A DNA stretch of 64,000 bases from Rhodococcus qingshengii JCM 15477 (GTDB lineage: Bacteria; Actinomycetota; Actinomycetes; Mycobacteriales; Mycobacteriaceae). Every line of letters starts with the position of its first letter. The stretch's first letter is position 1. Below are positions 42,730 to 56,300 of the stretch, piece by piece. The notes under the pieces are model-generated. The model was given only the letters and a program-made list of their open reading frames with translations, had not been told where the DNA came from and did no database searches. The stretch lies in assembly GCF_023221595.1 (NCBI RefSeq), contig NZ_CP096563.1, positions 3,491,501 through 3,555,500 on the forward strand, in the 5' to 3' direction. Made by a program: the position numbers and the translations under genes.

Positions 42730-44211
42730 CTAGATGATCGAATAGTCCTCGAGCGGAAAGCGTTTCGCTTCGACGAACGCATTCCGTGTAGACGTGGGCC
42801 GCAGAATCGCAGCCTCGCCGTGCTGATTGAAGTAATAGCTTCGTGCAGTCTGGCAACTACCGCCGTAGAAGACGGAGTCCGCCAGGTTCTCGGTCATCCG
42901 GTCGAGAAACTCGGCGTTGGCAGTTTCGGTGACCTCGAATGTTTCCGCGCCGCGCCGTTTCACCTCGCCGAACAGTCGATCCATGTGCTGCATCTGGGAT
43001 TCGATCGTCGTGAAGTAGGACAACCCGCTGTACGAGTACGGACTGGCGAGCGTGAGGAAATTGGGGAAATACGGAACCGCGACCCCTTCGTAGGCCTGGA
43101 AACGGTTGTCGCGCCACCACTTACCGAGGTTTCGTCCCTCGCGGCCGATAACCTCGATGGCTGGAAAATTCACATCCCAGAGGTTGAATCCCGTTGCCAG
43201 CACCAAGGTGTCGATCTCGGTCTTGCGACCGTCGGCGGTGACGATTCCGTCGGCAGCGATGTGGTCGATCGGCGTCGTTTCGAGATGCACGTTGTCCTTG
43301 GTGAACGTACGGAAGTAGCTGTTGGAAAATGTGGGACGCTTGCACCCGAAGTCGTAGTCCGGTGTGAGTTGTTTGCGAAGGCTGGCGTCGCTGACCTGGG
43401 ACCGCAGAAACGCACGTGATGCGGCCGCCGCACCCTTGTTCAACAGTTTGACCTGCTTGTAGTGCAGGACCGCGCTGACCATGATCATTTCTAGGATCGA
43501 CGAACTGACAGCGCGCGCGATTCGCTGGGTGAGCGGAATACGCGAGAACAGCTTCTGCACTGCATTCGGAATGGGGACGTCGATCTTGGGAACCACCCAG
43601 ATCGGGGTGCGTTGGTAGACGGTCAACTCTGCGGCCTGACGCGCCACCTCGGGGATCAACTGCACAGCGGTGGCGCCGGTTCCGATGATTGCGGTCTTGG
43701 TGCCGGACAGATCGTAGGAATCGTCCCAGGCCGTGGTGTGGATGATCTTGCCGGCGAAGTCGCCGATACCGGAGATGTCGGGCCGATGCGGTTGCGAGAG
43801 GAAACCCGTCGCAGTCAGGAGGTACTTGGCAGTGATGTCCGGCGCGCCTTCGACGGATACGACCCAGTGCGAGGAATCCTCGTCCCAGCGGGCTCCATTG
43901 ACCACGGCACCGAACGTCATGTGCTTCCGCAGATCGTACTTGTCCGCGACGTGATCGGCGTACTTCTTCAGTTCCGCGCCCGGCGCGAAGAGCCTGGACC
44001 AGTTCGGATTGGGCTCGAACGAATACGAGTAGGTGACCGACGCGATGTCGACAGCCAGACCGGGATAGCGGTTGACGTGCCAGGTTCCACCCAGATCGTC
44101 CTCGCGCTCGAGGATCGCCAGGTTGTTCAGGCCAAGCCGCTTGAGTTGAATGGCCGCACCCATTCCGCCGAAGCCCGCCCCCACTACTACTGCGTCGTAC
44201 TGCACTGCCAT
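42730..44211 (-). CDS. Flavin-containing / Baeyer-Villiger-type monooxygenase
   Basis: 493 aa. FAD-binding GAGFGG at 11-16 with the acidic strand end ILERE; NADPH-binding GTGATA at 177-182; and the Baeyer-Villiger fingerprint FxGxxxHxxxW as FAGKIIHTTAW at 152-162. LVLATGFN is the usual ATG motif. Such enzymes convert ketones to esters or lactones, or oxidise N or S atoms; the substrate cannot be read from sequence. It is transcribed divergently from a TetR gene with an operator-like palindrome between them, so ligand-induced expression is likely. Confidence 0.9.
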   Translation of the reverse strand: MAVQYDAVVVGAGFGGMGAAIQLKRLGLNNLAILEREDDLGGTWHVNRYPGLAVDIASVTYSYSFEPNPNWSRLFAPGAELKKYADHVADKYDLRKHMTFGAVVNGARWDEDSSHWVVSVEGAPDITAKYLLTATGFLSQPHRPDISGIGDFAGKIIHTTAWDDSYDLSGTKTAIIGTGATAVQLIPEVARQAAELTVYQRTPIWVVPKIDVPIPNAVQKLFSRIPLTQRIARAVSSSILEMIMVSAVLHYKQVKLLNKGAAAASRAFLRSQVSDASLRKQLTPDYDFGCKRPTFSNSYFRTFTKDNVHLETTPIDHIAADGIVTADGRKTEIDTLVLATGFNLWDVNFPAIEVIGREGRNLGKWWRDNRFQAYEGVAVPYFPNFLTLASPYSYSGLSYFTTIESQMQHMDRLFGEVKRRGAETFEVTETANAEFLDRMTENLADSVFYGGSCQTARSYYFNQHGEAAILRPTSTRNAFVEAKRFPLEDYSII

Positions 44212-44229
44212 CGGAGAATCCCTCTCGTG

Positions 44230-44261
44230 AACTGCACATCAGAAAAACTGCACATCAGAAA
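44230..44261. repeat. Perfect tandem 16-bp repeat in the monooxygenase/TetR intergenic region
   Basis: AACTGCACATCAGAAA occurs twice head to tail (44230-44245 and 44246-44261), within the 5' untranslated or promoter region of the monooxygenase gene. It may be a duplicated regulator site or a recent slippage event. Confidence 0.8.
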
Positions 44262-44271
44262 CTGACACGTC

Positions 44272-44293
44272 ATTCCGTTATTGAGAACGGTAT
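44272..44293. promoter_or_regulatory. Candidate TetR operator
   Basis: A palindrome with 8-base arms ATTCCGTT and AACGGTAT (7 of 8 pairs match) around a 6-base spacer, ending 10 bp before the TetR GTG start and lying between the divergent monooxygenase and TetR genes. Position and symmetry fit autoregulation of both. Confidence 0.6.
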
Positions 44294-44303
44294 CATTCCT
44301 GAT

Positions 44304-44933
44304 GTGACGAAGGCCATGACCAGAGCGGAACGAAAAAAGGCGGAATTGCGCCGCGAGATCATCGACGCATCATTCGAGTGCTTCGCCCAGCGCGGCTATC
44401 ACGCAACCGGAATTGCCGACATCGCAACAACTCTCGGAATCGGCCACGGGACCTTCTACCGGTACTTCGAGAACAAGCGCGACATCATCGATCACGTCAT
44501 CGACGACCTCGTCGCAAAGATCATCAGCGCACTGGCCACCGAGAATGCTCCCGACGCCGCCAGCACACTGGACGAGTACCGCGCCCAAGTGGGACGGATC
44601 GCCGAGGCGCTCCCCCGCATCTTCTTCGACGACCCCCGCATCCCGCGGGTTCTGCTGTTCGAGACGACAGGCGTCGACGCCGATCTCACTGGCCGGATGC
44701 TCGATCTACTCGACCAGTCGGCATCCTTGACCGCGGCGTACCTGCATCACGGAGTCGAATGCGGCTATCTACGCGCCGACCTCGACGTCGACAACACTGC
44801 GCAGGCCGTCAACGGCATGATGCTGGCAAGTGCGATTCAAGGATTGCGAGCCGGTTCGTCCGTCGACTGCACGGCGTTGAACCAAGCCATCAGCCGCCTC
44901 ATGTTCGACGGAATCCGCGCCGAGAACGCCTAG
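44304..44933 (+). CDS. TetR-family transcriptional regulator
   Basis: 209 aa. The N-terminal helix-turn-helix covers about 12-60: [39 protein letters not shown] and NKRDIIDHV. The remainder is a helical ligand-binding domain. The start is GTG at 44304, with a possible internal ATG at 44316. Its neighbours suggest control of the divergent flavin monooxygenase. Its last bases overlap the end of hisF (convergent stops at 44930-44933). Confidence 0.9.
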   Translation: MTKAMTRAERKKAELRREIIDASFECFAQRGYHATGIADIATTLGIGHGTFYRYFENKRDIIDHVIDDLVAKIISALATENAPDAASTLDEYRAQVGRIAEALPRIFFDDPRIPRVLLFETTGVDADLTGRMLDLLDQSASLTAAYLHHGVECGYLRADLDVDNTAQAVNGMMLASAIQGLRAGSSVDCTALNQAISRLMFDGIRAENA

Positions 44934-45703
44934 CGAACGACGATTCCCTCGGCACGCATCGCATCCTTGACCTCCGGGATGCTCAGATCGCCGAAGTGGA
45001 AGACACTTGCTGCGAGAACTGCGTCTGCGCCCGCTTCGACTGCAGGGGCAAAGTGCTCGACCAGGCCGGCACCGCCACTGGCGATCACCGGTACGTGGAC
45101 TGCCGCCCGGACAGCGCGGATCATCAGAAGGTCGAAGCCCGCTTTGGTGCCGTCGGCATCCATCGAGTTGAGCAGGATCTCCCCCACTCCCAACTCTGCA
45201 CCACGCTCGGCCCACTCGACAGCGTCGATCCCGGTGCCGCGCTTGCCCCCGTGCGTCGTGACCTCCCACCCCGACGGTGTGTCCGGCTGCCCCTGGGGAA
45301 CGGTGCGGGCATCGACCGAGAGGACGATGCACTGCGAGCCGAAACGCTCACTCAGTTCCTTCAGCAGTTCCGGGCGCGCAATCGCCGCGGTGTTGACGCT
45401 GACCTTGTCGGCACCGGCACGCAGCAGACGATCGACATCCGCGACCGTGCGCACTCCACCGCCGACGGTCAGAGGAATGAAAACCTGCTCGGCAGTGCGA
45501 CTTACGACGTCGAGCATCGTGCCGCGATCCGACGTGGAGGCGGTCACATCCAGGAAGGTCAGTTCGTCGGCGCCCTGAGCGTCGTACGCTGCCGCGAGTT
45601 CCACCGGATCTCCGGCGTCGCGAAGATTCTCGAAATTGACACCCTTGACCACTCGCCCGGCGTCGACGTCGAGGCACGGAATCACACGAACTGCGAGGGT
45701 CAT
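44930..45703 (-). CDS. hisF: Imidazole glycerol phosphate synthase, cyclase subunit
   Basis: 257-aa (beta/alpha)8 barrel. It joins ammonia from HisH to PRFAR, giving imidazole glycerol phosphate and AICAR. The catalytic Asp near the start lies in IPCLDVDAG, and the phosphate-binding loops LTVGGGVR and VIASGGAG are present, as is the second active-site Asp region NSMDADGT. The ATG overlaps the hisN stop (ATGA-type, 45700-45703). It is the last gene of the contiguous his operon. Confidence 0.97.
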   Translation of the reverse strand: MTLAVRVIPCLDVDAGRVVKGVNFENLRDAGDPVELAAAYDAQGADELTFLDVTASTSDRGTMLDVVSRTAEQVFIPLTVGGGVRTVADVDRLLRAGADKVSVNTAAIARPELLKELSERFGSQCIVLSVDARTVPQGQPDTPSGWEVTTHGGKRGTGIDAVEWAERGAELGVGEILLNSMDADGTKAGFDLLMIRAVRAAVHVPVIASGGAGLVEHFAPAVEAGADAVLAASVFHFGDLSIPEVKDAMRAEGIVVR

Positions 45704-46533
45704 GACTGTGGTCCTCCTGAGGACGAAGCGCGCGGATCACCGAGCGCGTTGAGGATATCGAGAATCTCACCGTGGATGCCCGGAGCGGCGGCGAGCACCG
45801 ACTCCGATTCTACGGTCCACGGGCGGCCGGCCAGGTCGGTGACCACCCCGCCCGCACCGCGAACGAGCGCGACCCCGGCCGCGTTGTCCCACGCGTTGCG
45901 GCCGTAGACGATCGCGCCGCCCAGGATGCCGGCCGCGGTGAAGGCCAGATCGACTCCGGTGGAACCGTGTATCCGGATCCGCGAGGACACCTTGCTGATC
46001 TCGGCGAGGAGGTCGAGACGGAAACTGCCGGGGATCCGCCCTCGACTGTTGACGTTGAGCGCACCCAAGCCGACGATCGACGACGCCAGATCGGTTGGCT
46101 CCAGCGGCGGTACGGCGATTCCATTGACCAACAACGGACCGCCGGCGCGAGTCGCGTACGTGTGACCGATCAATGGAAGCCAGGTCAATCCGAGCACCGG
46201 AACACCGTCGTCGAGAAGCGCCAACAACGTTCCGGCAGTGGGCAATCCGGCCGAGTAGTTGAAAGTACCGTCAACGGGGTCGAGAACCCAGACGAGCCCG
46301 GAACCGACGTCGGGACCGCCGAATTCCTCGCCGTGCACCTCGATGCCGGTCTGCTCGAACAACTCCGCGGTCAACCGCTTCTCGAGCGCAAGATCGACCT
46401 CGGTGGCAAAATCACCCCAGCCCTTGCGGACCGCACTCGGGGCGCCGACACCGGAGACGAACTGATCGTGGACGCCGTCGAGAAGCCGACCCGCAATCGC
46501 GAGAAGTTCGTCGAGGTCACGCGTCGGAGTCAT
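45700..46533 (-). CDS. hisN: Inositol-monophosphatase-family histidinol-phosphate phosphatase
   Basis: 277 aa. The metal-dependent phosphatase signature is [12 protein letters not shown] (Asp85, Asp88), with the upstream HGEEFGG Glu and the C-terminal [10 protein letters not shown] motif. In Corynebacterium and mycobacteria the gene at this position between hisA and hisF (impA / hisN) belongs to the histidine region; family members hydrolyse histidinol phosphate or inositol phosphate. I assign HisN from context, but a pure inositol monophosphatase (ImpA) cannot be excluded. It overlaps hisF by 4 bp and follows priA by 9 bp. Confidence 0.82.
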   Translation of the reverse strand: MTPTRDLDELLAIAGRLLDGVHDQFVSGVGAPSAVRKGWGDFATEVDLALEKRLTAELFEQTGIEVHGEEFGGPDVGSGLVWVLDPVDGTFNYSAGLPTAGTLLALLDDGVPVLGLTWLPLIGHTYATRAGGPLLVNGIAVPPLEPTDLASSIVGLGALNVNSRGRIPGSFRLDLLAEISKVSSRIRIHGSTGVDLAFTAAGILGGAIVYGRNAWDNAAGVALVRGAGGVVTDLAGRPWTVESESVLAAAPGIHGEILDILNALGDPRASSSGGPQS

Positions 46534-46542
46534 CTGGAAAAT

Positions 46543-47277
46543 CTATCCGGAAACTGCTGCCAGTGCTTCGGGGAGAGTGAAGCGACCGGCATACAATGCC
46601 TTGCCCACGATCGCGCCCTCGACACCCTGATCAACCAGGCTGGAAATGGCGAGTAGATCCTCGATGGTCGACACACCACCGGAGGCGACGACGTGCGCGT
46701 CGGTGACCGCGCACACCTGGCTGAGAAGTTCGAGATTGGGACCGGTGAGTGTGCCGTCCTTGGAGACGTCGGTGACGACGTAACGAGTGCAGCCGTCACG
46801 GTCCAGACGCGCGAGGGTCTCCCACAGATCGCCGCCGTCGGTGACCCAGCCGCGACCACGTGTGCGGTACTGACCGTCGACGAGACGAACATCGAGGCCG
46901 ACAGCGATCTTGTCGCCGTACTTGGCCAATGCACGCGCACACCACTCGGGATCCTCGATAGCGGCAGTACCGAGATTCACGCGAGCACAGCCGGTGGCCA
47001 GTGCGGCTTCCAGGGAAGCGTCGTCGCGGATTCCACCGGACAGTTCCACCTTGACCGTCAGGTCGCCGATGACGCCGGCCAACAGTTCACTGTTGGACCC
47101 ACGCCCGAAAGCAGCGTCGAGGTCGACAAGATGCACCCATTCGGCACCGTCGTTCTGCCACGCAAGAGCAGCGTCGCGGGGCGACCCGTAACCGGTCTCA
47201 CTTCCCGCCTCTCCTTGCACGAGGCGAACAGCTTCACCGTTGACGACATCTACAGCAGGCAAAAGGACCAGGCTCAC
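46543..47277 (-). CDS. priA: Phosphoribosyl isomerase A (HisA/TrpF dual-function type)
   Basis: 244-aa (beta/alpha)8 barrel. It isomerises ProFAR in histidine synthesis and, in actinobacteria, also phosphoribosyl anthranilate in tryptophan synthesis. It is very close to M. tuberculosis PriA in length and motifs: [18 protein letters not shown] (catalytic Asp), [14 protein letters not shown], and [13 protein letters not shown] (second Asp). The GTG at 47277 is chosen because the barrel's first strand begins right after it; the longer upstream frame has no family similarity. Confidence 0.95.
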   Translation of the reverse strand: MSLVLLPAVDVVNGEAVRLVQGEAGSETGYGSPRDAALAWQNDGAEWVHLVDLDAAFGRGSNSELLAGVIGDLTVKVELSGGIRDDASLEAALATGCARVNLGTAAIEDPEWCARALAKYGDKIAVGLDVRLVDGQYRTRGRGWVTDGGDLWETLARLDRDGCTRYVVTDVSKDGTLTGPNLELLSQVCAVTDAHVVASGGVSTIEDLLAISSLVDQGVEGAIVGKALYAGRFTLPEALAAVSG

Positions 47278-47296
47278 GTGCGGTAACCCTAGTAGG

Positions 47297-47548
47297 TCAG
47301 GACCTCGAACCGTCTTCCGGGTCACCGAACGCTTTTCGGGTCATCCGCTTGGATACGACGCCCATTGCCACAATCGCAGCGGCGACCCCCACGAGACCGA
47401 TCACGAGGCCGACGCCCGGCGATGGTTTGAGAACAACGATGACGACAGTTGCGACCGCCAGCGCAACCACAGCGGCGCCGAGCGAGAACAACGCCAGACG
47501 GGCGAGGGAGAAATCGTCACCGCCGTTCGGTCCGGATCCCCCGGTCAC
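47297..47548 (-). CDS. Small two-TM membrane protein in the his operon
   Basis: 83 aa. Two hydrophobic segments ([19 protein letters not shown] and [20 protein letters not shown]) are followed by a basic tail (SKRMTRKAF). Its start overlaps the hisH stop (47545-47548), which argues for real translation. I do not recognise a function; conserved hypothetical membrane genes do occur here in related actinomycetes. Confidence 0.75.
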   Translation of the reverse strand: MTGGSGPNGGDDFSLARLALFSLGAAVVALAVATVVIVVLKPSPGVGLVIGLVGVAAAIVAMGVVSKRMTRKAFGDPEDGSRS

Positions 47549-48180
47549 AAACTCTGCACCCAGTTGCTCAGCAACTCGGCGCCTGCGTCACCGGATTTCT
47601 CGGGGTGGAACTGCGTTGCCGACAACGCACCGTTCTCGACGGCAGCGAGGAACTTTCCGCCGTGATCGGCCCATGTCAGCTTCGGGGGTGCAATGTGCTC
47701 GGACGGCGCGAGCTCCCAACTCTGCACACCGTAGGAGTGGACGAAGTAGAAGCGGGTATCGGCGTCTATGCCCTTGAACAGGGTGCTGGACTCCGGCGCC
47801 TCCACGGTGTTCCAGCCCATGTGCGGCAAAACCTCTGCTTGCAGCCTCTCGACGGTGCCGGGCCATTCGCCACAGCCCTCCGCCTCGACACCGAATTCTA
47901 CTCCCCGGTCGAACAGAATCTGCATACCGACGCAGATGCCCAGCACCGGTCGGCCACCAGCCAGGCGTCTGCCGATGATTCGGTCACCCTGCACTGCACG
48001 CAGACCTTCCATGCAGGCCGCGAACGCGCCGACGCCGGGCACCACGAGACCGTCGGCCGCCAGTGCAACCTTCATGTCGTTGGTCACCTCCACCTGCGCC
48101 CCGGTGCGCGCCAGTGCGCGAGTGGCCGAATGCAGGTTGCCGGAGCCGTAATCGAGTACAGCAATCGTGGAAGCGCTCAT
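47545..48180 (-). CDS. hisH: Imidazole glycerol phosphate synthase, glutamine amidotransferase subunit
   Basis: 211 aa. A class I glutamine amidotransferase that feeds ammonia to HisF. The nucleophile is Cys83 in GICVGMQ, with His192 and Glu194 in FHPEKSG completing the triad; the oxyanion strand is [11 protein letters not shown]. It follows the MFS gene by 9 bp and overlaps the small membrane gene downstream. Confidence 0.97.
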   Translation of the reverse strand: MSASTIAVLDYGSGNLHSATRALARTGAQVEVTNDMKVALAADGLVVPGVGAFAACMEGLRAVQGDRIIGRRLAGGRPVLGICVGMQILFDRGVEFGVEAEGCGEWPGTVERLQAEVLPHMGWNTVEAPESSTLFKGIDADTRFYFVHSYGVQSWELAPSEHIAPPKLTWADHGGKFLAAVENGALSATQFHPEKSGDAGAELLSNWVQSL

Positions 48181-48189
48181 GCCCCAACT

Positions 48190-49383
48190 CTATCGGGCAA
48201 CCCTGCTGCCGATCACTTTGCCGCCCGCGGCCAGTGCCGGGAGGAGCGCGACAACTACCGCGGAGACCGCGAACACCCATGCGTAGCCGGCAGTCGTGGC
48301 CACGAATCCCAACGCCAGTGCACCGATTCCGGTGCCGGCGTCGTAGCCGATGTTCCAGATCGCGCTGGCGGATCCGAGTTGCCTCGGGCCGGCAGCCTGA
48401 AACGCCATGACCAAGGATTCGTTCTGCACCGCCCCGAACCCCAGCCCGAAAAGGACCGCCGCGCAGAACAAGACCGGCGTCGACCCGCCGTCGACGTTGA
48501 TCGCGAACAGCACCAAGCCGATGGTCGACGACGCCAACGCCGGCGCGAGTGTCCGACCACTGCCGAGACGATCGGCGATCAGTCCCGCCGAGTACCGGCC
48601 GACCAACATCGACCCACTGGCGGTCGCCAACACCACTCCAGCAACGGCCGCACGCTCCGAGATTGCGATCGGCAGTAGAGACGACAATCCGCCGAACGAG
48701 GCGGACACACACGCCAGAGCGAGCACCGGAACCAAGACGGCGAACACACTCAGTCGAACGGATTCCCCGGTCGGCTGGGCGAAGATCTTCGGCAACCCGG
48801 CAATGGCCACCAGCGCGAGCGCCGGGATCAGCGCACCGAGGACGAACACCGGTGTCGCCGACCACCGTTCCATGATTGCAAGCCCCAGCGGAAGCCCCGC
48901 CATTTGTGACGCTGCGATCGCGATTCCCTGGGCACCGGTGGCACGGCCCAGAATTCGTTTGGGCGCCAACTCCGCCACCAGTGCACTGCCGGCCACCGTC
49001 AGCATGCCGAAACCGATACCACGCACCGCGGAAACCGCCAGGACAGGACCGGCGTCGGCCGAGATCAACAGCACCAACGACGGTGGACCGAGGAGCAGAC
49101 ACCCGACCGCCAGCACGCGCCGGTAGCCCTGCGTCCGCAACAACCGAGGCACGAGCAGTTGCGTCAAGACCGTGGCCGCCATGAAGACACCGGTCACCGA
49201 TCCGGCAAGCGCATCCGATCCGCCGGACTGCGCAACCAGCAACGGCACCACCGGCAACAGCAACGACCAGCCACCGAAAGCTGCTGCCGCCATGATCAGG
49301 ACACCGATCATGCCCGGAGTGCGAAGCAATCCCGGCGATGGAGCAGGATCTTGCGTCTCAGACACAGTCACTTTTCGCGTCAC
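48190..49383 (-). CDS. MFS transporter within the his operon
   Basis: 397 aa with about 12 hydrophobic segments and the MFS loop motif in GRYSAGLIADRLGSG; a second glycine-rich loop is seen near RLLRTQGYRRVLAVG. The GTG at 49383 overlaps the stop of the upstream 49-aa gene (GTGA), the same spacing used by its neighbours; GTGs at 49371 and 49365 are alternatives. Substrate is unknown. Position between hisB and hisH suggests co-expression with histidine synthesis, and export of an amino acid or analogue is possible but unproven. Confidence 0.85.
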   Translation of the reverse strand: MTRKVTVSETQDPAPSPGLLRTPGMIGVLIMAAAAFGGWSLLLPVVPLLVAQSGGSDALAGSVTGVFMAATVLTQLLVPRLLRTQGYRRVLAVGCLLLGPPSLVLLISADAGPVLAVSAVRGIGFGMLTVAGSALVAELAPKRILGRATGAQGIAIAASQMAGLPLGLAIMERWSATPVFVLGALIPALALVAIAGLPKIFAQPTGESVRLSVFAVLVPVLALACVSASFGGLSSLLPIAISERAAVAGVVLATASGSMLVGRYSAGLIADRLGSGRTLAPALASSTIGLVLFAINVDGGSTPVLFCAAVLFGLGFGAVQNESLVMAFQAAGPRQLGSASAIWNIGYDAGTGIGALALGFVATTAGYAWVFAVSAVVVALLPALAAGGKVIGSRVAR

Positions 49384-49525
49384 AGACGCAGTGCGCCCGC
49401 TACCGCCGCCAGAACCGCCAATGCCAGAAGGATTCCCGACGCAAGCTTGTTGACCTTGAACATCGAGTAGGCGCCGCCCACGGCAATACCCGCGCCGATG
49501 AACAGCAGATAGGTGAAGAGGACGC

Positions 49526-49529
<4 letters not shown>
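49380..49529 (-). CDS. 49-aa membrane protein between hisB and the MFS gene
   Basis: Starts GTG at 49529, overlapping the hisB stop (GTGA), and ends TGA at 49380-49382, overlapping the next start. Two hydrophobic stretches ([20 protein letters not shown] and [15 protein letters not shown]) flank a short KVNKLASG linker, so it is a probable helical hairpin. The paired 4-bp overlaps are strong evidence for translation. No known family is recognised. Confidence 0.75.
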
Positions 49530-52598
<3,069 letters not shown>

Positions 52599-52697
52599 GA
52601 GAGTTCCTCTCGTACGCAAACGGGGTGCCTGTGCAAGCGGCAGCAAACCGGTCCGGCATCACAGGCCCTGAACAGCGCGCCTGAAACACAGAACTGA

Positions 52698-52703
52698 TGT
52701 CAA
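52698..52703 (-). promoter_or_regulatory. Candidate -35 box upstream of hisD
   Basis: A perfect TTGACA on the minus strand about 100 bases ahead of the hisD start. The expected -10 region (about 17 bp further) is only weakly TATA-like, so the promoter call is tentative. I saw no histidine-rich leader peptide or T-box. Confidence 0.35.
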
Positions 52704-52751
52704 TTATCCAGGATAGGCGCACCCCGTTTTTCACCGGTCCACCTGCAACGC

Positions 52752-53234
52752 TCACTGCAGGTCCGGCGCCCGCCGCCGGGCGAGTTCGATCAGCTCGTCC
52801 CTTCGAGGTGTTGCCACCGAGATTTCACGGCCGTCATGCAGACGAAAGCGGACCCCGTCGCCGGGAGATGCGAGAATTACCCGCATACCTGGGCCGGTCA
52901 TTCGATAACCGATTCCGGAGCCCATCCCGATATGTACTGCAGTGGCAGACACAACTTCGTCCCACCGAAATACCTGACGCAGCCCCGGAGACAGCGTGAT
53001 CGACACTCGTTCGACGTCTGTGGTGATGATCACGCGCACCTTCCACATGTACGCGGCCAACCCGAAGGACAGGACCGCGGACAACACGGCGCCGACGTAG
53101 CCCGCCGAGTCGCGATCCACGATTGCCGCGAACCCGCAGACAATTACCAGGACAATTCCGAGGACGACGCACAATGCGACCGCCGACCGCCGCAGTAGTG
53201 GGCTCAGGGGAATGGACTCGTGAAATTCGCGCAC
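52752..53234 (-). CDS. Two-TM protein with PH-like domain
   Basis: 160 aa. Two N-terminal hydrophobic segments (AVALCVVLGIVLVIVCGFAAI and AGYVGAVLSAVLSFGLAAYM) precede a cytoplasmic beta-rich part of about 90 residues (ITTDVERVSITLSPGLRQVF, WDEVVSATAV, GVRFRLHDGREISVATP), which resembles a bacterial PH domain (DUF3093-like). The function is unknown. It starts 117 bp from the divergent arabinosyltransferase gene and lies upstream of hisD on the same strand. Confidence 0.65.
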   Translation of the reverse strand: MREFHESIPLSPLLRRSAVALCVVLGIVLVIVCGFAAIVDRDSAGYVGAVLSAVLSFGLAAYMWKVRVIITTDVERVSITLSPGLRQVFRWDEVVSATAVHIGMGSGIGYRMTGPGMRVILASPGDGVRFRLHDGREISVATPRRDELIELARRRAPDLQ

Positions 53235-53351
53235 AGCACCCCCGCCTCGATCGCCGACAACCCCACCCCGAGGAATGACACCGGGAACACGACCATCCCA
53301 TTACTCGCGCTTTTATAACAAACACGTCACGCACAGCTAGGGTCCAAAGTC

Positions 53352-56300
53352 GTGACAGACAGTGACGTGGCCACGACCGCACCTCCGGCCTTGCCGACCC
53401 CTCAGCGATCCAGCGGACCGAACCGAGCACGGATCGTTGCGATTGTCGCATCGATCCTCGGCATAGTTTTGTGCGGATCAGTGCCGTTCCTGCCGATCGA
53501 GCAAGACACCGCCGCCGTCAACTGGCCGCAGGCCGGGTCGACGACAAGCGTCGAGGCGCCATTGGTCTCGTACACACCGTTGCGCATGGAGGCATCGATT
53601 CCGTGCGCGTCGATCAGTGAGTTGGCTGCCACCGGCGGAACGCTCGTCTCGACTGCTCCCCCGGGTGCCGCCGATGCGCGCCGCTACGGATTTGTTGCCA
53701 CTGTCTCCCCCGAATCCTCCGACGCTCCCGCTCGGGTCGACGTTGTCCTACGCGATCGAGTGTTGCTCTCGACACCCGTCGCTGATCTGCCGAGTGGATG
53801 CGCACTCACGCTCGCCGCCGAACCGACCCGAACCACCTTCAGTGCCACCGGTTCCGAACCGCGCGTCATCGAGGGCGACAGCCGGCCACAGGTAGTCGGC
53901 GTCTTCAGCGACCTCGATTCGGCGGCAGCCGGTTTGAACGTCTCGATCGAGGCGGACTCTCGCTTCACGTCGAGCCCGTCGGTGATCAAGACTCTCGCCA
54001 TGATTCTCGGGGCACTCACGGCTGTCGTGTCCCTCTTCGCGCTGCACCGCCTCGACAACCGCGACGGCCGGGGCACACGCAAATTTCTGCCCGCCCGATG
54101 GTGGAAGTTCACCGTCCTCGACGGGGTCGTCGTCGGAACTCTGGTGCTGTGGCACTTCATCGGCGCTACCACCACCGACGACGGCTACCAGTTCACGATG
54201 GCAAGAGCCTCCGAGCAATCGGGCTACATGTCCAACTACTTCCGGTGGTTCGCGGTCCCCGAAACCCCGTTCGGAACGCCGTATTACAACATCCTCGGAC
54301 TCCTGGCCCACGTCAGCACCGCAAGCCCCTGGGTCCGTCTGCCTGCTCTGTTGGCAGGCATCATCACCTGGCTCGTCATCAGCCGGGAGGTTGCGCCTCG
54401 GCTGGGCGCCGCCATTCGCGGAAATCGACTCGCCCTCTGGACCGGCGCGCTTGTCTTCCTCGCTTTCTGGCTTCCGTTCAACAACGGACTGCGCCCCGAA
54501 CCGATCGTTGCCCTCGGCGTGCTGCTGACCTGGTGCTCGATCGAACGCGCCGTCGCGACGAGACGACTTCTGCCGGTCGCAGTCGCGATCCTGATCGCCG
54601 GATTCACCTTGACTGCCGGCCCTTCCGGCCTCATCTGCTTTGCCGCACTCATCGCCGGAATACGCCCGATCATGCGCATCATCATCGAACGTGCGCGCAC
54701 CACCGGTTACGTCGCGGCTGTCGGGCCACTGCTAACTGCCGGACTCTCGATTCTCATCCCCGCGTTCGGCGATCAAAGTCTGGCCGCCGTCATCGAGATG
54801 CAACGCGTCCACTCGATCTCACCGAATCAGCCCTGGTTCGACGAGTACCTCCGCTATCAGTACCTCTTCAACATCTCCGTCGACGGTTCCCTGACTCGCA
54901 GATTCGGTGTGTTCGTCATGGTTCTGTGCCTTGGCGTCTGCACCGCGATGATGCTGCGCAAGGGGGGCCGGATTCCCGGTTTGGCCGCCGGCCCGTCACG
55001 CCGCGTCGTGGGGCTGACGATCGGCGCACTGCCACTGCTGATGTTCTCGCCGACCAAGTGGACGCACCACTTCGGAATCTTTGCCGGACTCACCGCCGTT
55101 CTGGCGATGATGACGGCCGTCGCCGTAGGAACAAAACTCCTGCGCTCGCCGCGCAATCGGGCCCTCTTCGCGGCGGCCGTCCTGTTCCTCCTCGCGGTGG
55201 CATTCACCGGCAGCAACAGCTACTACTACGTGTCCAGCTACAGCGTTCCGTGGTGGGACAAGCCTGTGTCCATCAGCGGACTCGGCGCGAGCACCGTCCT
55301 CCTCGGGCTGACGGTGCTGATGCTCGGCGTCGCCGCGTGGTACTTCTTCCGTGAGCCGTACACCGCGGGGAAGGAACCGTCCGCGAAGCACGCTCGACTG
55401 CTTGCCATCTCGCCACTGACGGTTGCCGCAGGTGCCATGGTCCTCTTCGAGGTGCTGTCCATGGCCAAGGGCGCGGTCACCCAGTACCCGGCCTATTCGG
55501 TGGGCCGTGCAAACGTCGACGCCGTTCTCGGCCAACATTGCGGTCTCGCCAACGACGTTCTGCTCGAGACCGATCCGAACGCCTCGATGCTGACGCCCCT
55601 CTCGGGCAGCGTCGCCACAGGACTGTCCGCCGGTGGGGCTACGGGATTCGATCCGAATGGCGTCGCTTCCGACCTTCGAGCAGACAAGGAAGCCACGGCT
55701 ACCGGCGGCGCGAACACCGTCGACACCTCCGAGGACACCGCCGGCAACTCGGCCGGAACCGGCGGTGGCGCCGGACAGACCGGAGTCAACGGCAGTTCGG
55801 TCGCGTTGCCGTTCGGTCTCGACCCGGCGACAACACCCGTCATGGGTAGTTACGGTCAGCCCTCCCCCGGCACTCTGACCAGTGACTGGTACCAACTCCC
55901 CGACGTGGGCGAGAACGCCACGCGTGGCGACATCATCTCGATTGCCGCGGCTGGTCGTGTTCGGTCCGTCGACAAGGACGGAATCGTCACCTACGGCCAG
56001 AACGTCGAGGTCGAGTACGGCACAGCGCGTGGCGTCGACGATGCCGAAACAGACGCTGTCGAAACACTCGGAAAGATCGCGCCCCTCGACATCGGCCCGG
56101 CGCCGTCATGGCGGAACCTGCGTGTGCCGTTGGATCAGATTCCCGTCGAAGCCAACAGCATTCGACTGGTCGTCAGCGACTACGACAGCAAGCCCGACCA
56201 ATGGGTGGCCGTCACCCCGCCGCGGGTTCCGAAGACCCAGAAGCTCAACGACGTCGTCGGTTCACAGGCGCCCGTCATGCTGGATTGGGCTGTCGGACTG

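Noticed and set aside
46543..47325. Longer start for priA at 47325
   Set aside because: It would overlap the upstream small membrane gene, and the barrel's first strand starts right after the GTG at 47277.
52599..52751. Histidine attenuator or T-box upstream of hisD
   Set aside because: No run of His codons, no T-box sequence and no terminator/antiterminator pair could be seen.
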